Assembly (NCBI GenBank): GCA_031285505.1
Contig: JAITVZ010000168.1
Location: 1 to 40,557 of the forward strand
Reading direction: 5' to 3'
Origin: Propionibacteriaceae bacterium
GTDB lineage: Bacteria > Actinomycetota > Actinomycetes > Propionibacteriales > Propionibacteriaceae
DNA length: 40,557 nucleotides
The notes beneath the pieces were generated by a model that saw only the letters and a program-made list of their open reading frames with translations, had not been told where the DNA came from and did not search any database. The position numbers and the translations under genes were made by a program. Each line of letters starts with the position of its first letter. Positions within the stretch are counted from its first letter, which is position 1. Below are positions 1-8,816 of this stretch, in pieces.

Positions 1-641
1 AGATTTCGCGGCAGACCGAACAACACCGTCCGGCCAGTCTGTTGACTGATTGAAGCGACGTTGATCGAATCGGGACGCACACCACTGCGGTCTGGCCCGG
101 CATCCGAACCAAGCAACAGAATGTTATAGCGGCCAGCATTGGATTGGGTATTGCCGCCTGCCCCGAAGATATTGCCCAACGCTCCCCCGGCGGCCCAAGC
201 CGACCGTCCGATAAAGACACTGGCCGCCATCAAGACCACTGCCAATACGATGGCGATCACCGAATAAATCAATCCACGGCGTCGGCCCATGGCCGCTGGC
301 CTCGCCAACCACCAAGTCTGCAAGGCCAGTACCCCCCAAAACAAGCCGACGGCGATTGTCACAATCGCCACAGCGCGCAGCACCCAGGGATTGGCCCACC
401 AACCGATCATGGTGTTACGAAAGATCAGGGTCAAAACCGCAGCAACCAAGGCCACAAGCAGAGCCAGCAACCAGAGCTTCAAGGCGAAGCGCCCCAGGCG
501 CCGATTACCCGCCAGCGCCTGCCCCGAACCGGGCACAATCAGTCCAAGAAGCAGCAGGCCGATACCACGCCGAGTAGCCGATGCTTGCGCTTTGACCTCG
601 ACAGCGTCAGCGATATCAGGCACGGGGGCTCCCATCATCAC
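1..641 (-). CDS. LytR-CpsA-Psr (LCP) family protein, 3' part cut off by window edge
   Basis: This minus-strand frame stays open from about 641 to base 1, so the gene runs off the left edge. After a short polar start it encodes several hydrophobic segments (for example GIGLLLLGLIVPGSGQALAG and a later segment ending LMAASVFIGRSAW). The start of an LCP domain follows: YNILLLGSDAGPDRSGVRPD and NVASISQQTGRTVLFGLPRN at the edge. LCP enzymes transfer glycopolymers such as teichoic acids or arabinogalactan from lipid carriers to peptidoglycan on the outer face of the membrane. Four membrane segments before the domain is more than the usual one. I placed the start at GTG 641, nine bases after GAAGAG; ATG 638 or 635 is also possible. 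It is not a copy of the second LCP gene at 8.8-10.3 kb, which has different flanking sequence. Confidence 0.82.
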   Translation of the reverse strand, partial: MMMGAPVPDIADAVEVKAQASATRRGIGLLLLGLIVPGSGQALAGNRRLGRFALKLWLLALLVALVAAVLTLIFRNTMIGWWANPWVLRAVAIVTIAVGLFWGVLALQTWWLARPAAMGRRRGLIYSVIAIVLAVVLMAASVFIGRSAWAAGGALGNIFGAGGNTQSNAGRYNILLLGSDAGPDRSGVRPDSINVASISQQTGRTVLFGLPRN

Positions 642-734
642 ATAATCGTTCTCTTCAGTATGGATCAATGCCTTGACAACGCCATACTCGCCACGCCGCC
701 CCAATCAACGGACACCGCAGCAGTATGGTGTCGG

Positions 735-2087
735 CTAACCGCCGTAGGGTGTCGGCATGATCTGACCGTTGGGATCAAGATAATAGGTCGCAATAGCCGG
801 TTCACCGCGACTCATCTTGGTGCCGTCCGGGGGCAGCTCCGCCCGAGCCATCAGGTGGCGGGCCCGAGCGTCATCCAAAGACTCACGACCGACAATCTCA
901 CCGTCACGGACCAATTGGCGCAGCAAGACTCGGTCATTGCCATCGTCACTGACCGGCGCGCCGACACCAATCAGTTCGGCGGTTGCAGTGCCAGCGCTGT
1001 TGCGCTGTCGCATGGCAAACTTGCGCCCGCCCATAGTTGCTTTCGACGCCGACTTCTTGGCGACCGCGATCATGGCCGCGTCGGGCTGATCGGAGGCCGA
1101 ATGGGCCACCAGCTTGTAAACCATTGAGCAGGTTGGCGCGCCCGAACCAGTCACCAGGGCGGTGCCGACGCCGTAACCATCGACTGGCGCTCCGGACAGT
1201 GCCGCCAATTGCCACTCATCCAGGTCCGAGGTGACAATGATTCGAGTCTGGTTGGCGCCCAATTCATCCAGCAAGGCCCGAACGTCTCGGGCTGTGGCCC
1301 GCAGGTCACCAGAATCGATCCGGACGGCCCCGAGACGCCCCTTGGTCAACTTCACCCCGAGGCGCACCGCCGACTCAATGTCATAGGTGTCAACCAACAA
1401 GGTGGTGTCTTCGCCAAGGGTGTCGATTTGTGCCTGAAAGGCTTCTTCCTCGCTATCGTGCAACAGAGTGAATGAATGGGCGGCGGTGCCACTGGTGGGA
1501 ATGCCGTATTCCAGGCCAGCCTCCATATTTGAACTGCTTGCGAATCCGGCGACATAGGCCGCTCGGGCAGCCGCGACGGCCGCCCATTCATGGATGCGCC
1601 GCGAGCCCATTTCAATGCAAGGCCGATCCTCGGCCATCAGGGTCATCCGCGAGGCTGCCGAAGCGACAGCCGAGTCGTAGTTATATATGGAAAGTAATAT
1701 TGTCTCCAAGACCACTGATTCGGCGAAGCTGCCCTCGACAATCACCAACGGCGAACCGGGAAAATATAGCTCCCCCTCGCCATAACCCCAGATGGATCCC
1801 TGAAATCGCCAACCGGTCAAGTAGTCGGCGGTGACATCATCGATCACTTTGGCCCGATGAAGAAAGTCCAGCTCGCGCTCCTCGAAACGGAAGCGCTCAA
1901 TCGCATCCAAGGCGCGACCGACCCCGGCTACCACCCCATAACGGCGTCCTGAAGGTAAGCGTCGGGCAAACAGTTCGAAGACTGAACGACGCTCGGCCAT
2001 TCCGGAACGCAAAGCCGCCCGAACCATGGTCAGTTCATACTCATCGGTTAGCAGAGCGGTCGAGGCCCTGGAGAACTTGTCGGTCAT
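735..2087 (-). CDS. pncB: Nicotinate phosphoribosyltransferase
   Basis: PncB joins nicotinate to PRPP, with ATP hydrolysis, to give nicotinate mononucleotide in the Preiss-Handler NAD salvage route in the cytosol. The 450-residue product has family hallmarks: the N-terminal STALLTDEYELTMVRAALRSG block, SGTAAHSFTLLHDSEEEAF (His region that is phosphorylated in the family), the PRPP-site strand VRIDSGDL, TSDLDEW and the GVGTALV glycine loop. The length is typical of the actinobacterial form. It stands alone: purE diverges from it, and the truncated LCP gene follows on the same strand after about 93 bases. No NAD-biosynthesis partner is in view. Confidence 0.95.
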   Translation of the reverse strand: MTDKFSRASTALLTDEYELTMVRAALRSGMAERRSVFELFARRLPSGRRYGVVAGVGRALDAIERFRFEERELDFLHRAKVIDDVTADYLTGWRFQGSIWGYGEGELYFPGSPLVIVEGSFAESVVLETILLSIYNYDSAVASAASRMTLMAEDRPCIEMGSRRIHEWAAVAAARAAYVAGFASSSNMEAGLEYGIPTSGTAAHSFTLLHDSEEEAFQAQIDTLGEDTTLLVDTYDIESAVRLGVKLTKGRLGAVRIDSGDLRATARDVRALLDELGANQTRIIVTSDLDEWQLAALSGAPVDGYGVGTALVTGSGAPTCSMVYKLVAHSASDQPDAAMIAVAKKSASKATMGGRKFAMRQRNSAGTATAELIGVGAPVSDDGNDRVLLRQLVRDGEIVGRESLDDARARHLMARAELPPDGTKMSRGEPAIATYYLDPNGQIMPTPYGG

Positions 2088-2208
2088 GGCGCTACTCTAC
2101 TGGCTTCACGGATGTGTCACTGGGGTCAGTGTTGAATAACGGCTGGAACTTGACTGATCAAGCAGTAGCCTGGCTGGTGACAATTCCTAGCTTCGAGAGA
2201 GGTCACCG

Positions 2209-2724
2209 ATGAGCAGCACCGCCCAAGTTTCCATCCTGATGGGATCAGATTCCGATTGGCCGATCATGGAACAGGCAGCCTTGGCTCTGGCCGAGTTCAA
2301 CATTCCTTTCGAAGCCGACGCCATCTCCGCCCATCGGATGCCCGACGCCACCATCGAATTTGCTCGCCTGGCCCACAGCCGGGGCATCAAGGTGATCATC
2401 GCCGGCGCCGGTGGCGCCGCCCACCTGCCGGGAGTGTTAGCTGCCTGCACGCCACTGCCGGTCATTGGCGTGCCTGTGCCTCTGAAACAACTCGATGGCC
2501 TTGATTCGCTGCTGTCCATCGTCCAGATGCCAGCTGGTGTGCCGGTGGCGACTGTCGGCGTTGGCGCCGCTCGCAACGCTGGTCTGCTGGCAGCCCGAAT
2601 CATCGGCGCCGGTGACGAATCAATCAGGGCGAGAGTCGAGGCCTTCCAAGACAGTCTGCGCATTGGCGCCGAGCAAAAGGGCGAGAATGTGCGGGCACTG
2701 GCAGCCCAGTTGATCAGCCGCTAA
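2209..2724 (+). CDS. purE: N5-carboxyaminoimidazole ribonucleotide mutase
   Basis: PurE converts N5-CAIR to CAIR in de novo purine synthesis. The 171-residue class I protein shows GSDSDW near the N-terminus, the ISAHRMPD active-site loop with its conserved His, [15 protein letters not shown] and [22 protein letters not shown]. The start ATG follows a strong AGAGAGG ribosome-binding site by six bases. PurK, the usual partner that makes N5-CAIR, is not in the window. The gene is divergent from pncB and convergent with rne, separated from the latter by a GC-rich hairpin. Confidence 0.96.
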   Translation: MSSTAQVSILMGSDSDWPIMEQAALALAEFNIPFEADAISAHRMPDATIEFARLAHSRGIKVIIAGAGGAAHLPGVLAACTPLPVIGVPVPLKQLDGLDSLLSIVQMPAGVPVATVGVGAARNAGLLAARIIGAGDESIRARVEAFQDSLRIGAEQKGENVRALAAQLISR

Positions 2725-2733
2725 ACAGGGTGC

Positions 2734-2760
2734 GGCCCGCCCAGACAATCCGAGCGGGCC
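2734..2760. terminator. Hairpin between convergent purE and rne
   Basis: GGCCCGC at 2734-2740 pairs perfectly with GCGGGCC at 2754-2760, leaving a 13-base loop with some further pairing. It lies in the 55-base gap between the purE and rne stop codons, so it could end transcription from both sides. Neither side has a long T-run; the minus-strand side has CCCTGTTTAG. Confidence 0.55.
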
Positions 2761-2779
2761 ACGAAACCAACACTGCCAA

Positions 2780-5614
2780 TCAGTGAGCCGTCGGGCGACG
2801 CCGACCACCATGACGGTTGGTGTGGCGCTCACCGCCATCGGCTGGTGCCTGCGAATCAATCGGCTCATCGAAGCGAATGTAGCCCAGACCGTGGCAAGCC
2901 TCACATGGCTTGGTGAAAGCCTCTGCCAGGCCAGTGCCGACCTTCTTGCGGGTCAACTGCACCAGTCCGAGCGATGTCACTTCCGACACCTGGTGGCGGG
3001 TGCGGTCACGGCCGAGGCATTCAACCAAGCGTCGCAACAACAGCTCACGGTTGGACGGCAGAACCATGTCGATGAAGTCGACAATGATGATCCCGCCGAT
3101 ATCTCGCAAGCGCAGCTGACGAACGATCTCTTCAGCGGCTTCGAGGTTGTTGCTGGTGACGGTCGCTTCCAGATTGCCACCGGATCCAGTGAACTTGCCA
3201 GTGTTGACGTCAATCACTGTCATCGCCTCAGTGCGATCAATCACCAAAGAACCACCCGACGGCAAATGCACCTTGCGGTCCAGGGCCTTGGCGATTTGCT
3301 CATCAATGCGGAAGCGTGCAAACAGATCGCCATCGGCGCCCCGATCCCAACGCTGAATCCGATCGGCCAAATGTGGCGCGACATGCTTGACGTAAGCCTC
3401 AGCTGTGTCGAAGGCGTCTTCCAGGCCACCATTGCCATCGACAATCAACGATGTGAAATCCTCGGTGAACAGGTCACGGACGATGCGCATGGTCAGATCA
3501 GGCTCTGAATAAAGCAGTTGCGGCGTCTGCTTGCTGCCAACCTTCTTTTCGACGACCTCCCACTGAGCCTTGAGCCGATTGATGTCGTTGACCAGCTCTT
3601 CCTCAGTGGCGCCTTCGGCCGCCGTCCGAATGACAACTGACGCCGTTTCGCCAACAATGCCATCGAGGATCGACTTCAGCCGGTGCCTTTCAGCATCACT
3701 GAGGCGCCGCGAGATGCCAGAGATGTGCCCAGCCGGCGCATAGACGACATAGCGACCGGGAATGGAGATGTGTGAGGTCAACCTGGCGCCCTTGGCGCCA
3801 ACAGGATCCTTGGAAACCTGTACGACCACCATTTGACCGGGGCTGAAGACCTCCTCGATTTTGCGATTCTGACTCTTGTCACCGAAGGAGTCCCAATCGA
3901 CCTCGCCAGCGTAGAGCACGGCAGTTCGAACGCGACCGATATCGATGAAGGCCGCTTCCATACCGGGCAAAACGTTCTGCACCTTGCCCAAATAAATGTT
4001 GCCGATCAACGATGTCGCCGACGCTCGATCGACATAATGCTCAACCAGCATGTTGTCTTCAACAACCGCGATCTGTGAGTAGTCATCCTTTTGGCGGATC
4101 AGCATCTTGCGCTCAACTGATTCACGCCGTGCTAGGAATTCCGCTTCGGACAGAATTGGCACACGCTGCCGCGAAGCGGCTCGACCCTCGCGACGGCGCT
4201 GCTTCTTGGCCTCCAGTCGAGTCGATCCGTCGATGCCGGTGACAGCGCTGGACTTGCCGCGGAGACTGCGTCCATGAGGATCACGAACCTTGACCGTCAC
4301 CTCAACGTCATCAGATTCCTCATCAACCACCGACTCACCACGCCGGCGACGCCGGCGACGATGGTGCCTGGCGTTGTCCTCGTTGGCGTCATCATCGCTG
4401 CTGACCTGAGCATCGTCGTCGATGGGATCGACCTCAGACTCTTCGAGGGTATCATCGACTTCGGTCGGGTTGACATCACGGTGACGCTTACGACCACCAC
4501 GTCGGCGCCGCCGCCGACTGGCCGAAGCATTGCCTTCATCAGCATCGTCGTTTGCCTCCGCCACCGTCTCGGCAATGGCGTGGGCCAATGAATCAAGAGC
4601 ATCGCTCTTGTCGTCACCACTGTGCTGAGCCTCCGCCTCGACCGGCTCATCGTTGACCGGCCGCCGGCGGCGACTGCGACCCAAAGCCGACAACGCGACC
4701 CCAATCGGATCATCGGTTTCAGCTTCGAGCGTTGAAGTAGCTGCCTCGGTATCGTTCGAACTGGATTGGCGACTGGCGCCTCGTCCATTGCGACGGCGGC
4801 GGCCTGTCACGGTTTTGGGTTCAGAGCCTGAGGCGGTGGTCGCGGCAGAGACCGAAGCCCCGTCAGCTTCAGTTTGGGTCACCGCTGGGTCCAACTCATC
4901 TGCGTTGGTCTGGGTGGAGGTCGCAGGGTCGCCAGTTGAATCAAGGCTGACCTCTTGAGCAACCACCGCCGGCAAGGCCAGCGACTGGACTTTGGCCGGC
5001 AGCGGTTCAACAAGCACCCAGCCAACCTCCTCTGGCGCTGACGCTTCCGTGTCAACAGACGACTGATCGGCGCCCCCCACAGGATCGATCATCGACTCCA
5101 AGGCGGCGGCTTCCAACAAACTTCCGACTTGATCCTCAACCTCAGTCTCAGCCAGTTCCAACTCCGTCAAATCGTCTTGAGGAATGCGCGGATCTGACGC
5201 CGGCGCATCAAGCGCCTGCGCCAAGAGCTCGCTGGCCTCAAGCGCTTCCACCAATGCCTCAACCTCAACCGCTGCTGAAGAGCCGCCGTCAACGGTCCCT
5301 TGCTCATCAGCCGTTGACCCATGACTGGCGGCCCGACGACGGCTAGTGGTCTTTTTGGTCGCCCCTTTCGGTGAAAAAGTCCGTCGGTGGGTCGCCGAGG
5401 CCGCTGAGGCTACCTCCTCTGGGATGCCGAGCGAAGGCTGGTTTATCTCAGCCACCGCCGTCGGGTCGTTGGCGACAGCCGGAGCATCAGCACCCTCAGG
5501 CGGGTCTTGGTCGGTCAATCCCACCGATAGGTCCAGTGCTGGCTGCTCATTGTCACTGACGGGCGGATCAGCCGGTGAGGTGTCAAGAGTATGATCGTTG
5601 TTTTCGTCGAGCAT
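2780..5614 (-). CDS. rne: Ribonuclease E/G family endoribonuclease
   Basis: This is the main endoribonuclease for mRNA decay and rRNA/tRNA processing. The catalytic half is C-terminal: an S1 domain at about 535-615 (LIGNIYLGKVQNVLPGMEAAFIDIG split across it), then the DNase I-like domain with metal-binding aspartates in TVIDVNTGKFTG (about residue 802) and IIIVDFIDM (about 846), then the zinc-link CEACHGLG (Cys 904 and 907). The first ~480 residues are a disordered extension, acidic with three or more Arg tracts (up to seven Arg in a row), typical of actinobacterial RNase E. The longest ORF begins at GTG 5629. That GTG immediately precedes AGAAGGAG, a near-perfect ribosome-binding site serving ATG 5614, so I use 5614 (944 residues). 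Confidence 0.95.
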   Translation of the reverse strand: MLDENNDHTLDTSPADPPVSDNEQPALDLSVGLTDQDPPEGADAPAVANDPTAVAEINQPSLGIPEEVASAASATHRRTFSPKGATKKTTSRRRAASHGSTADEQGTVDGGSSAAVEVEALVEALEASELLAQALDAPASDPRIPQDDLTELELAETEVEDQVGSLLEAAALESMIDPVGGADQSSVDTEASAPEEVGWVLVEPLPAKVQSLALPAVVAQEVSLDSTGDPATSTQTNADELDPAVTQTEADGASVSAATTASGSEPKTVTGRRRRNGRGASRQSSSNDTEAATSTLEAETDDPIGVALSALGRSRRRRPVNDEPVEAEAQHSGDDKSDALDSLAHAIAETVAEANDDADEGNASASRRRRRRGGRKRHRDVNPTEVDDTLEESEVDPIDDDAQVSSDDDANEDNARHHRRRRRRRGESVVDEESDDVEVTVKVRDPHGRSLRGKSSAVTGIDGSTRLEAKKQRRREGRAASRQRVPILSEAEFLARRESVERKMLIRQKDDYSQIAVVEDNMLVEHYVDRASATSLIGNIYLGKVQNVLPGMEAAFIDIGRVRTAVLYAGEVDWDSFGDKSQNRKIEEVFSPGQMVVVQVSKDPVGAKGARLTSHISIPGRYVVYAPAGHISGISRRLSDAERHRLKSILDGIVGETASVVIRTAAEGATEEELVNDINRLKAQWEVVEKKVGSKQTPQLLYSEPDLTMRIVRDLFTEDFTSLIVDGNGGLEDAFDTAEAYVKHVAPHLADRIQRWDRGADGDLFARFRIDEQIAKALDRKVHLPSGGSLVIDRTEAMTVIDVNTGKFTGSGGNLEATVTSNNLEAAEEIVRQLRLRDIGGIIIVDFIDMVLPSNRELLLRRLVECLGRDRTRHQVSEVTSLGLVQLTRKKVGTGLAEAFTKPCEACHGLGYIRFDEPIDSQAPADGGERHTNRHGGRRRPTAH

Positions 5615-5833
5615 GTTGCTCCTTCTCACCGGGAATGCCGGCGCTGCCGGGTGCGCGGCGGCCGCGCAGTAAGCCTAACGATGGCGCACCGACGCCGCGG
5701 TCCAACTCCAAAGGAGGGTCGCGGCCAATTCGGCACAACCTAGAGCCACAAGGTATGACTCAATCTTCGACCATTATTCCACACCATCGACAACTCCGCC
5801 CGACTCTATGCCCGGCGAGTCTCCAGAAAAGCC

Positions 5834-7273
5834 TCAGGCAAGGGGAAACGTCAGATTGTTAACCTGGTTATATCGCTGCCGGACAATCGGCGTGGGATCA
5901 GCTGTGAAGTCGACCGATCCACTGATCGGCCAGACTGGCGGCCTGTCATCCCCGGTCAACACCCAAGCCGCTTGGCGGGCCGCTCCTCGTGCGACATACT
6001 CCCCCTCCGGCGGCACCGACACTGGGTAGCCCAGGATGGCCGGGGCGATGACTCGAGTGGCTGGTGATTGGGCGCCGCCGCCAATCAACATCACTGCTTT
6101 GGGCTCGAACCCGAGATCGGTCATCGCATCCAAGCCGGCTGCCTGGCAACACAGCATGCCTTCAACGAAAGCCCGGGCCACATTGGCCGGCGTTAGATTG
6201 GCCAAAGTCATGCCAATCAACGATGCGCTGGCGTGCGGTTTGTTGGGTGTGCGTTCTCCTTCAAAATACGGCACCAATGTCAATCCGTCGGCACCGGGTT
6301 CGGCATGCAGAGCCAGATCAGCGACCTGACCATAGTCCAGACCAAGCAAGTGGGTTGCGGCGTCAACTACCCGTGAGGCATTGAGGGTGCAGGCCAGGGG
6401 CAAATAGGCGCCTGTCGCGTCAGCGAAACCAGCCACCAATCCTGACGAGTCGGCCATCGGCGTCGGGCTGATGGCGCTGACCACACCGGAGGTGCCCAGT
6501 GATACGCAGACATCGCCGATTGCCAGGCCCAATCCCAAGGCCGCCGCTGCATTGTCACCGGCTCCCGGGCCGATCAGCGCCCCGAATGAGCTTCGACCCC
6601 CGACCTGGTTGGGCGCCAACACCTTCGGCAGAATGACATCTGATCGGAAGGCCATGGCCAACAAGGATCGGTCATAGTCGTTGGTGAATGGTGACCAATA
6701 ACCGGTGCCTGAGGCGTCAGACCGATCGGTCCACAAGGCGTCGATCGCCCCGTCACCACCAGCAGAGCGCGGGCCATGTCCGGCCAAACGCCAATTCAAC
6801 CAATCATGGGGCAGGCAGACCGCCGCCACCCGCCCGGCCAGATCAGGCTCATGTTCGCCAAGCCAGGCCAGCTTGGTGATTGTCAATGAGGCCACTGGCA
6901 CCGAGCCACAGTGACTGGCCCACCAAGCGGCCCCGGCGGCCCGATCCCCCTGACCCGCGGCCAAAATCAGCTTCTCGGCGGCGTCAGCCGACCGGGTGTC
7001 GTTCCAGAGCAGAGCCGGACGGATCACCTCGCCGTTCTCATCCAAGACGACCATGCCGTGTTGCTGGCCGCCAACCGACATGGCCGCGACGTCAGCCAAC
7101 CCTCCGGCGGCTTCAATCGCCAACTGCAAGGCCGACCACCAATGATCCGGGTGAATCTCACTGCCATCGGGATGACTGGCCCGTCCTTGCCGGACCAGTT
7201 CGCCACTGGCAGCATCGCAGATCAGAACCTTGACCGATTGAGTCGAACTATCGATTCCAGCCACTAGAGACAT
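5834..7273 (-). CDS. xylB: Xylulokinase
   Basis: XylB phosphorylates D-xylulose with ATP to D-xylulose 5-phosphate, feeding the pentose phosphate pathway. It is a FGGY-family sugar kinase of 479 residues. It has the N-terminal phosphate loop [15 protein letters not shown], the substrate-loop GGQQHGMV, the catalytic Asp in [11 protein letters not shown], and the second ATPase-fold block [20 protein letters not shown] / SLGTSGVV. I use ATG 7273, which follows AAGAAGGAAA, rather than an upstream in-frame start 81 bases away; the family begins with this [11 protein letters not shown] type of N-terminus. It lies downstream of xylA on the same strand, but an intrinsic terminator sits between them. 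Confidence 0.95.
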   Translation of the reverse strand: MSLVAGIDSSTQSVKVLICDAASGELVRQGRASHPDGSEIHPDHWWSALQLAIEAAGGLADVAAMSVGGQQHGMVVLDENGEVIRPALLWNDTRSADAAEKLILAAGQGDRAAGAAWWASHCGSVPVASLTITKLAWLGEHEPDLAGRVAAVCLPHDWLNWRLAGHGPRSAGGDGAIDALWTDRSDASGTGYWSPFTNDYDRSLLAMAFRSDVILPKVLAPNQVGGRSSFGALIGPGAGDNAAAALGLGLAIGDVCVSLGTSGVVSAISPTPMADSSGLVAGFADATGAYLPLACTLNASRVVDAATHLLGLDYGQVADLALHAEPGADGLTLVPYFEGERTPNKPHASASLIGMTLANLTPANVARAFVEGMLCCQAAGLDAMTDLGFEPKAVMLIGGGAQSPATRVIAPAILGYPVSVPPEGEYVARGAARQAAWVLTGDDRPPVWPISGSVDFTADPTPIVRQRYNQVNNLTFPLA

Positions 7274-7352
7274 CAGAATACTTTCCTTCTTGGGAATAGG
7301 CGGAGATTGGTCTGTACAACCCGATGATTGGCCAGTGACTCCTGGGTTGGCC

Positions 7353-7395
7353 AAAAAGCAATGGCGGCCGACGGGATAATCCGGCCGGCCGCCAT
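7353..7395 (-). terminator. Intrinsic terminator between xylA and xylB
   Basis: On the minus strand, ten perfectly paired bases (CGGCCGCCAT at 7386-7395 with ATGGCGGCCG at 7361-7370) enclose a 15-base loop that can itself pair partly. The stem is followed by TGCTTTTT (A-run at 7353-7357 on the plus strand). It begins 11 bases after the xylA stop codon. It should cut most xylA transcripts before xylB, or leave XylB at a lower level through partial read-through. Confidence 0.8.
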
Positions 7396-7405
7396 CACCG
7401 TAAGA

Positions 7406-8599
7406 TCACAGATGGGCGCCGAGCAAGTATTCGGTGGCCAATTGGTTGAGACGAACGAAGCCGAAGCCATGATCTGCCAAAGCGTCGGGATCGACGTCTT
7501 CGAAGGTCGAACGATCAGCCATGAAAGACTCAAGCGTTTCGCCAGCTGCCAGCGTTGGCTCGGCCAAGCCGATGACACCAGCTGAGGCCAACAGGTCCTT
7601 GACCTCAGCGTCGGCGCGGAATGCCTGGGCCCGCTCCTTGAGCAGCAGGTACATGGTCATATTGGCCTTGGCCGATGCCCATACCCCTTCTTCATCCTCA
7701 GTCCGCGACGGCTTGTAATCGAAGTGTCGCGGCCCGTCATAGGTGGGGCCACCATTGGGGAAGCCGTTCTCAATCAGGTCAACCGTGCCGAAAGCGCTCA
7801 TCAGATCGCCATGGCCGAAGACCAGGTCTTGGTCATACTTGATCGACTTTTGACCATTGAGGTCGATGTGGAACAACTTGTTGCACCACAAGGCCTGAGC
7901 AATGCCGTAGGTGTAATTGAGGCAAGCCATCTGCTCATGACCGACCTCGGGGTTGAGGCCGACGATGTCACCATTATCCAACTGAGCGATGAAAGCCAAG
8001 GCATGGCCGACCGTCGGCAGCATGATGTCACCACGAGGCTCGTTCGGTTTCGGCTCCAAGGCGATTCGCAGGCCATAGCCCTTGGACTTGATGTAGCCGG
8101 CGACAGTGTCGATGCCTTCGGCATAACGGTCCAACGCCGCTTTGTAATCCTTGGCGCTGTCATACTCGGCACCTTCACGCCCGCCCCACATGACGAAGGT
8201 CTCAGCGCCCAACTCGGCAGCCAGGTCAACATTGCGCAAAACCTTGCGCAAGCCGTAACGACGCACCCGGCGATCATTGGAAGTGAAAGCGCCATCCTTG
8301 AACATCGGGTGGGAGAAGGTGTTGGTGGTGACCATTTCGCAGACGATGCCCGTCTCATCAAGAGCCGCCTTGAAATCGGCGATGATCTTGTCGCGCCCGG
8401 CGTCGGAGGTGCCGAAAGGCACCAAGTCATCGTCATGGAAGGTGATGCCCCAAGCACCGATCTCAGCCAGTTTATGGACGATGTAGACCGGATCCATCAC
8501 CTTACGGGTGGCGGAACCGAATTGATCCTGGGCCGGCCAATTGACCGTCCACATGCCGAAAGAGAAATGATCCTCGCGGGTCGGAGTTGGAACAGACAT
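7406..8599 (-). CDS. xylA: Xylose isomerase
   Basis: XylA interconverts D-xylose and D-xylulose using two divalent metal ions. The 397-residue protein is the short, actinobacterial (class I) type. It starts [19 protein letters not shown], has the catalytic-His segment [25 protein letters not shown] with metal-binding Glu and catalytic Lys, [12 protein letters not shown] with metal-binding Glu and His, and [16 protein letters not shown] near the C-terminus. ATG 8599 follows AAGGAGG and matches the family N-terminus; the longer frame up to 8701 is the transcribed leader. It is first in the xylA-xylB pair and presumably xylose-induced (see the upstream inverted repeat). No xylR regulator or xylose transporter is encoded nearby. 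Confidence 0.97.
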   Translation of the reverse strand: MSVPTPTREDHFSFGMWTVNWPAQDQFGSATRKVMDPVYIVHKLAEIGAWGITFHDDDLVPFGTSDAGRDKIIADFKAALDETGIVCEMVTTNTFSHPMFKDGAFTSNDRRVRRYGLRKVLRNVDLAAELGAETFVMWGGREGAEYDSAKDYKAALDRYAEGIDTVAGYIKSKGYGLRIALEPKPNEPRGDIMLPTVGHALAFIAQLDNGDIVGLNPEVGHEQMACLNYTYGIAQALWCNKLFHIDLNGQKSIKYDQDLVFGHGDLMSAFGTVDLIENGFPNGGPTYDGPRHFDYKPSRTEDEEGVWASAKANMTMYLLLKERAQAFRADAEVKDLLASAGVIGLAEPTLAAGETLESFMADRSTFEDVDPDALADHGFGFVRLNQLATEYLLGAHL

Positions 8600-8672
8600 G
8601 ATGAAAATTGCCTCCTTAAGGCCAAGAAACTGGCTGGAGGCGATGCTGCCTCCACCGATCGTTCTACCAAGA

Positions 8673-8701
8673 AACATATTCAGTCGATCGATCAGATTCA
8701 A
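8673..8701 (-). promoter_or_regulatory. Candidate xylA promoter
   Basis: On the minus strand, TTGAAT (8696-8701) and TATGTT (8673-8678) are separated by 17 bases, matching sigma-70-type -35/-10 spacing. The -10 box ends about 73 bases before the xylA ATG. No other convincing pair was seen in the leader. The call rests on sequence resemblance only. Confidence 0.4.
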
Positions 8702-8740
8702 GGCCAGGCCGGCCTCATTTGGGCAACTGTTGTCATTTTC

Positions 8741-8763
8741 GCGAAACTACTAGAAAGTTTCGC
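8741..8763. promoter_or_regulatory. Inverted-repeat operator upstream of xylA
   Basis: GCGAAACT (8741-8748) and AGTTTCGC (8756-8763) form a perfect 8-bp inverted repeat with a 7-base spacer. The left arm is also part of the palindrome TTTCGCGAAA (8737-8746). The position, about 140 bp upstream of xylA and outside any gene, fits a binding site for a dimeric xylose regulator such as a ROK-type XylR or a LacI-family protein. The regulator is inferred. A related half-site occurs at the xylanase promoter (24717-24735). Confidence 0.6.
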
Positions 8764-8816
8764 AAATCAACCGGTCGAGTTCCCCACAAGCAGGCCTTTG
8801 CAGGTCGCCGATCTGG

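Noticed and set aside
144..1127. 327-codon plus-strand frame over the LCP and pncB genes
   Set aside because: It is opposite two convincing minus-strand genes, and its product is rich in Gln/His/Arg, as expected for a shadow frame.
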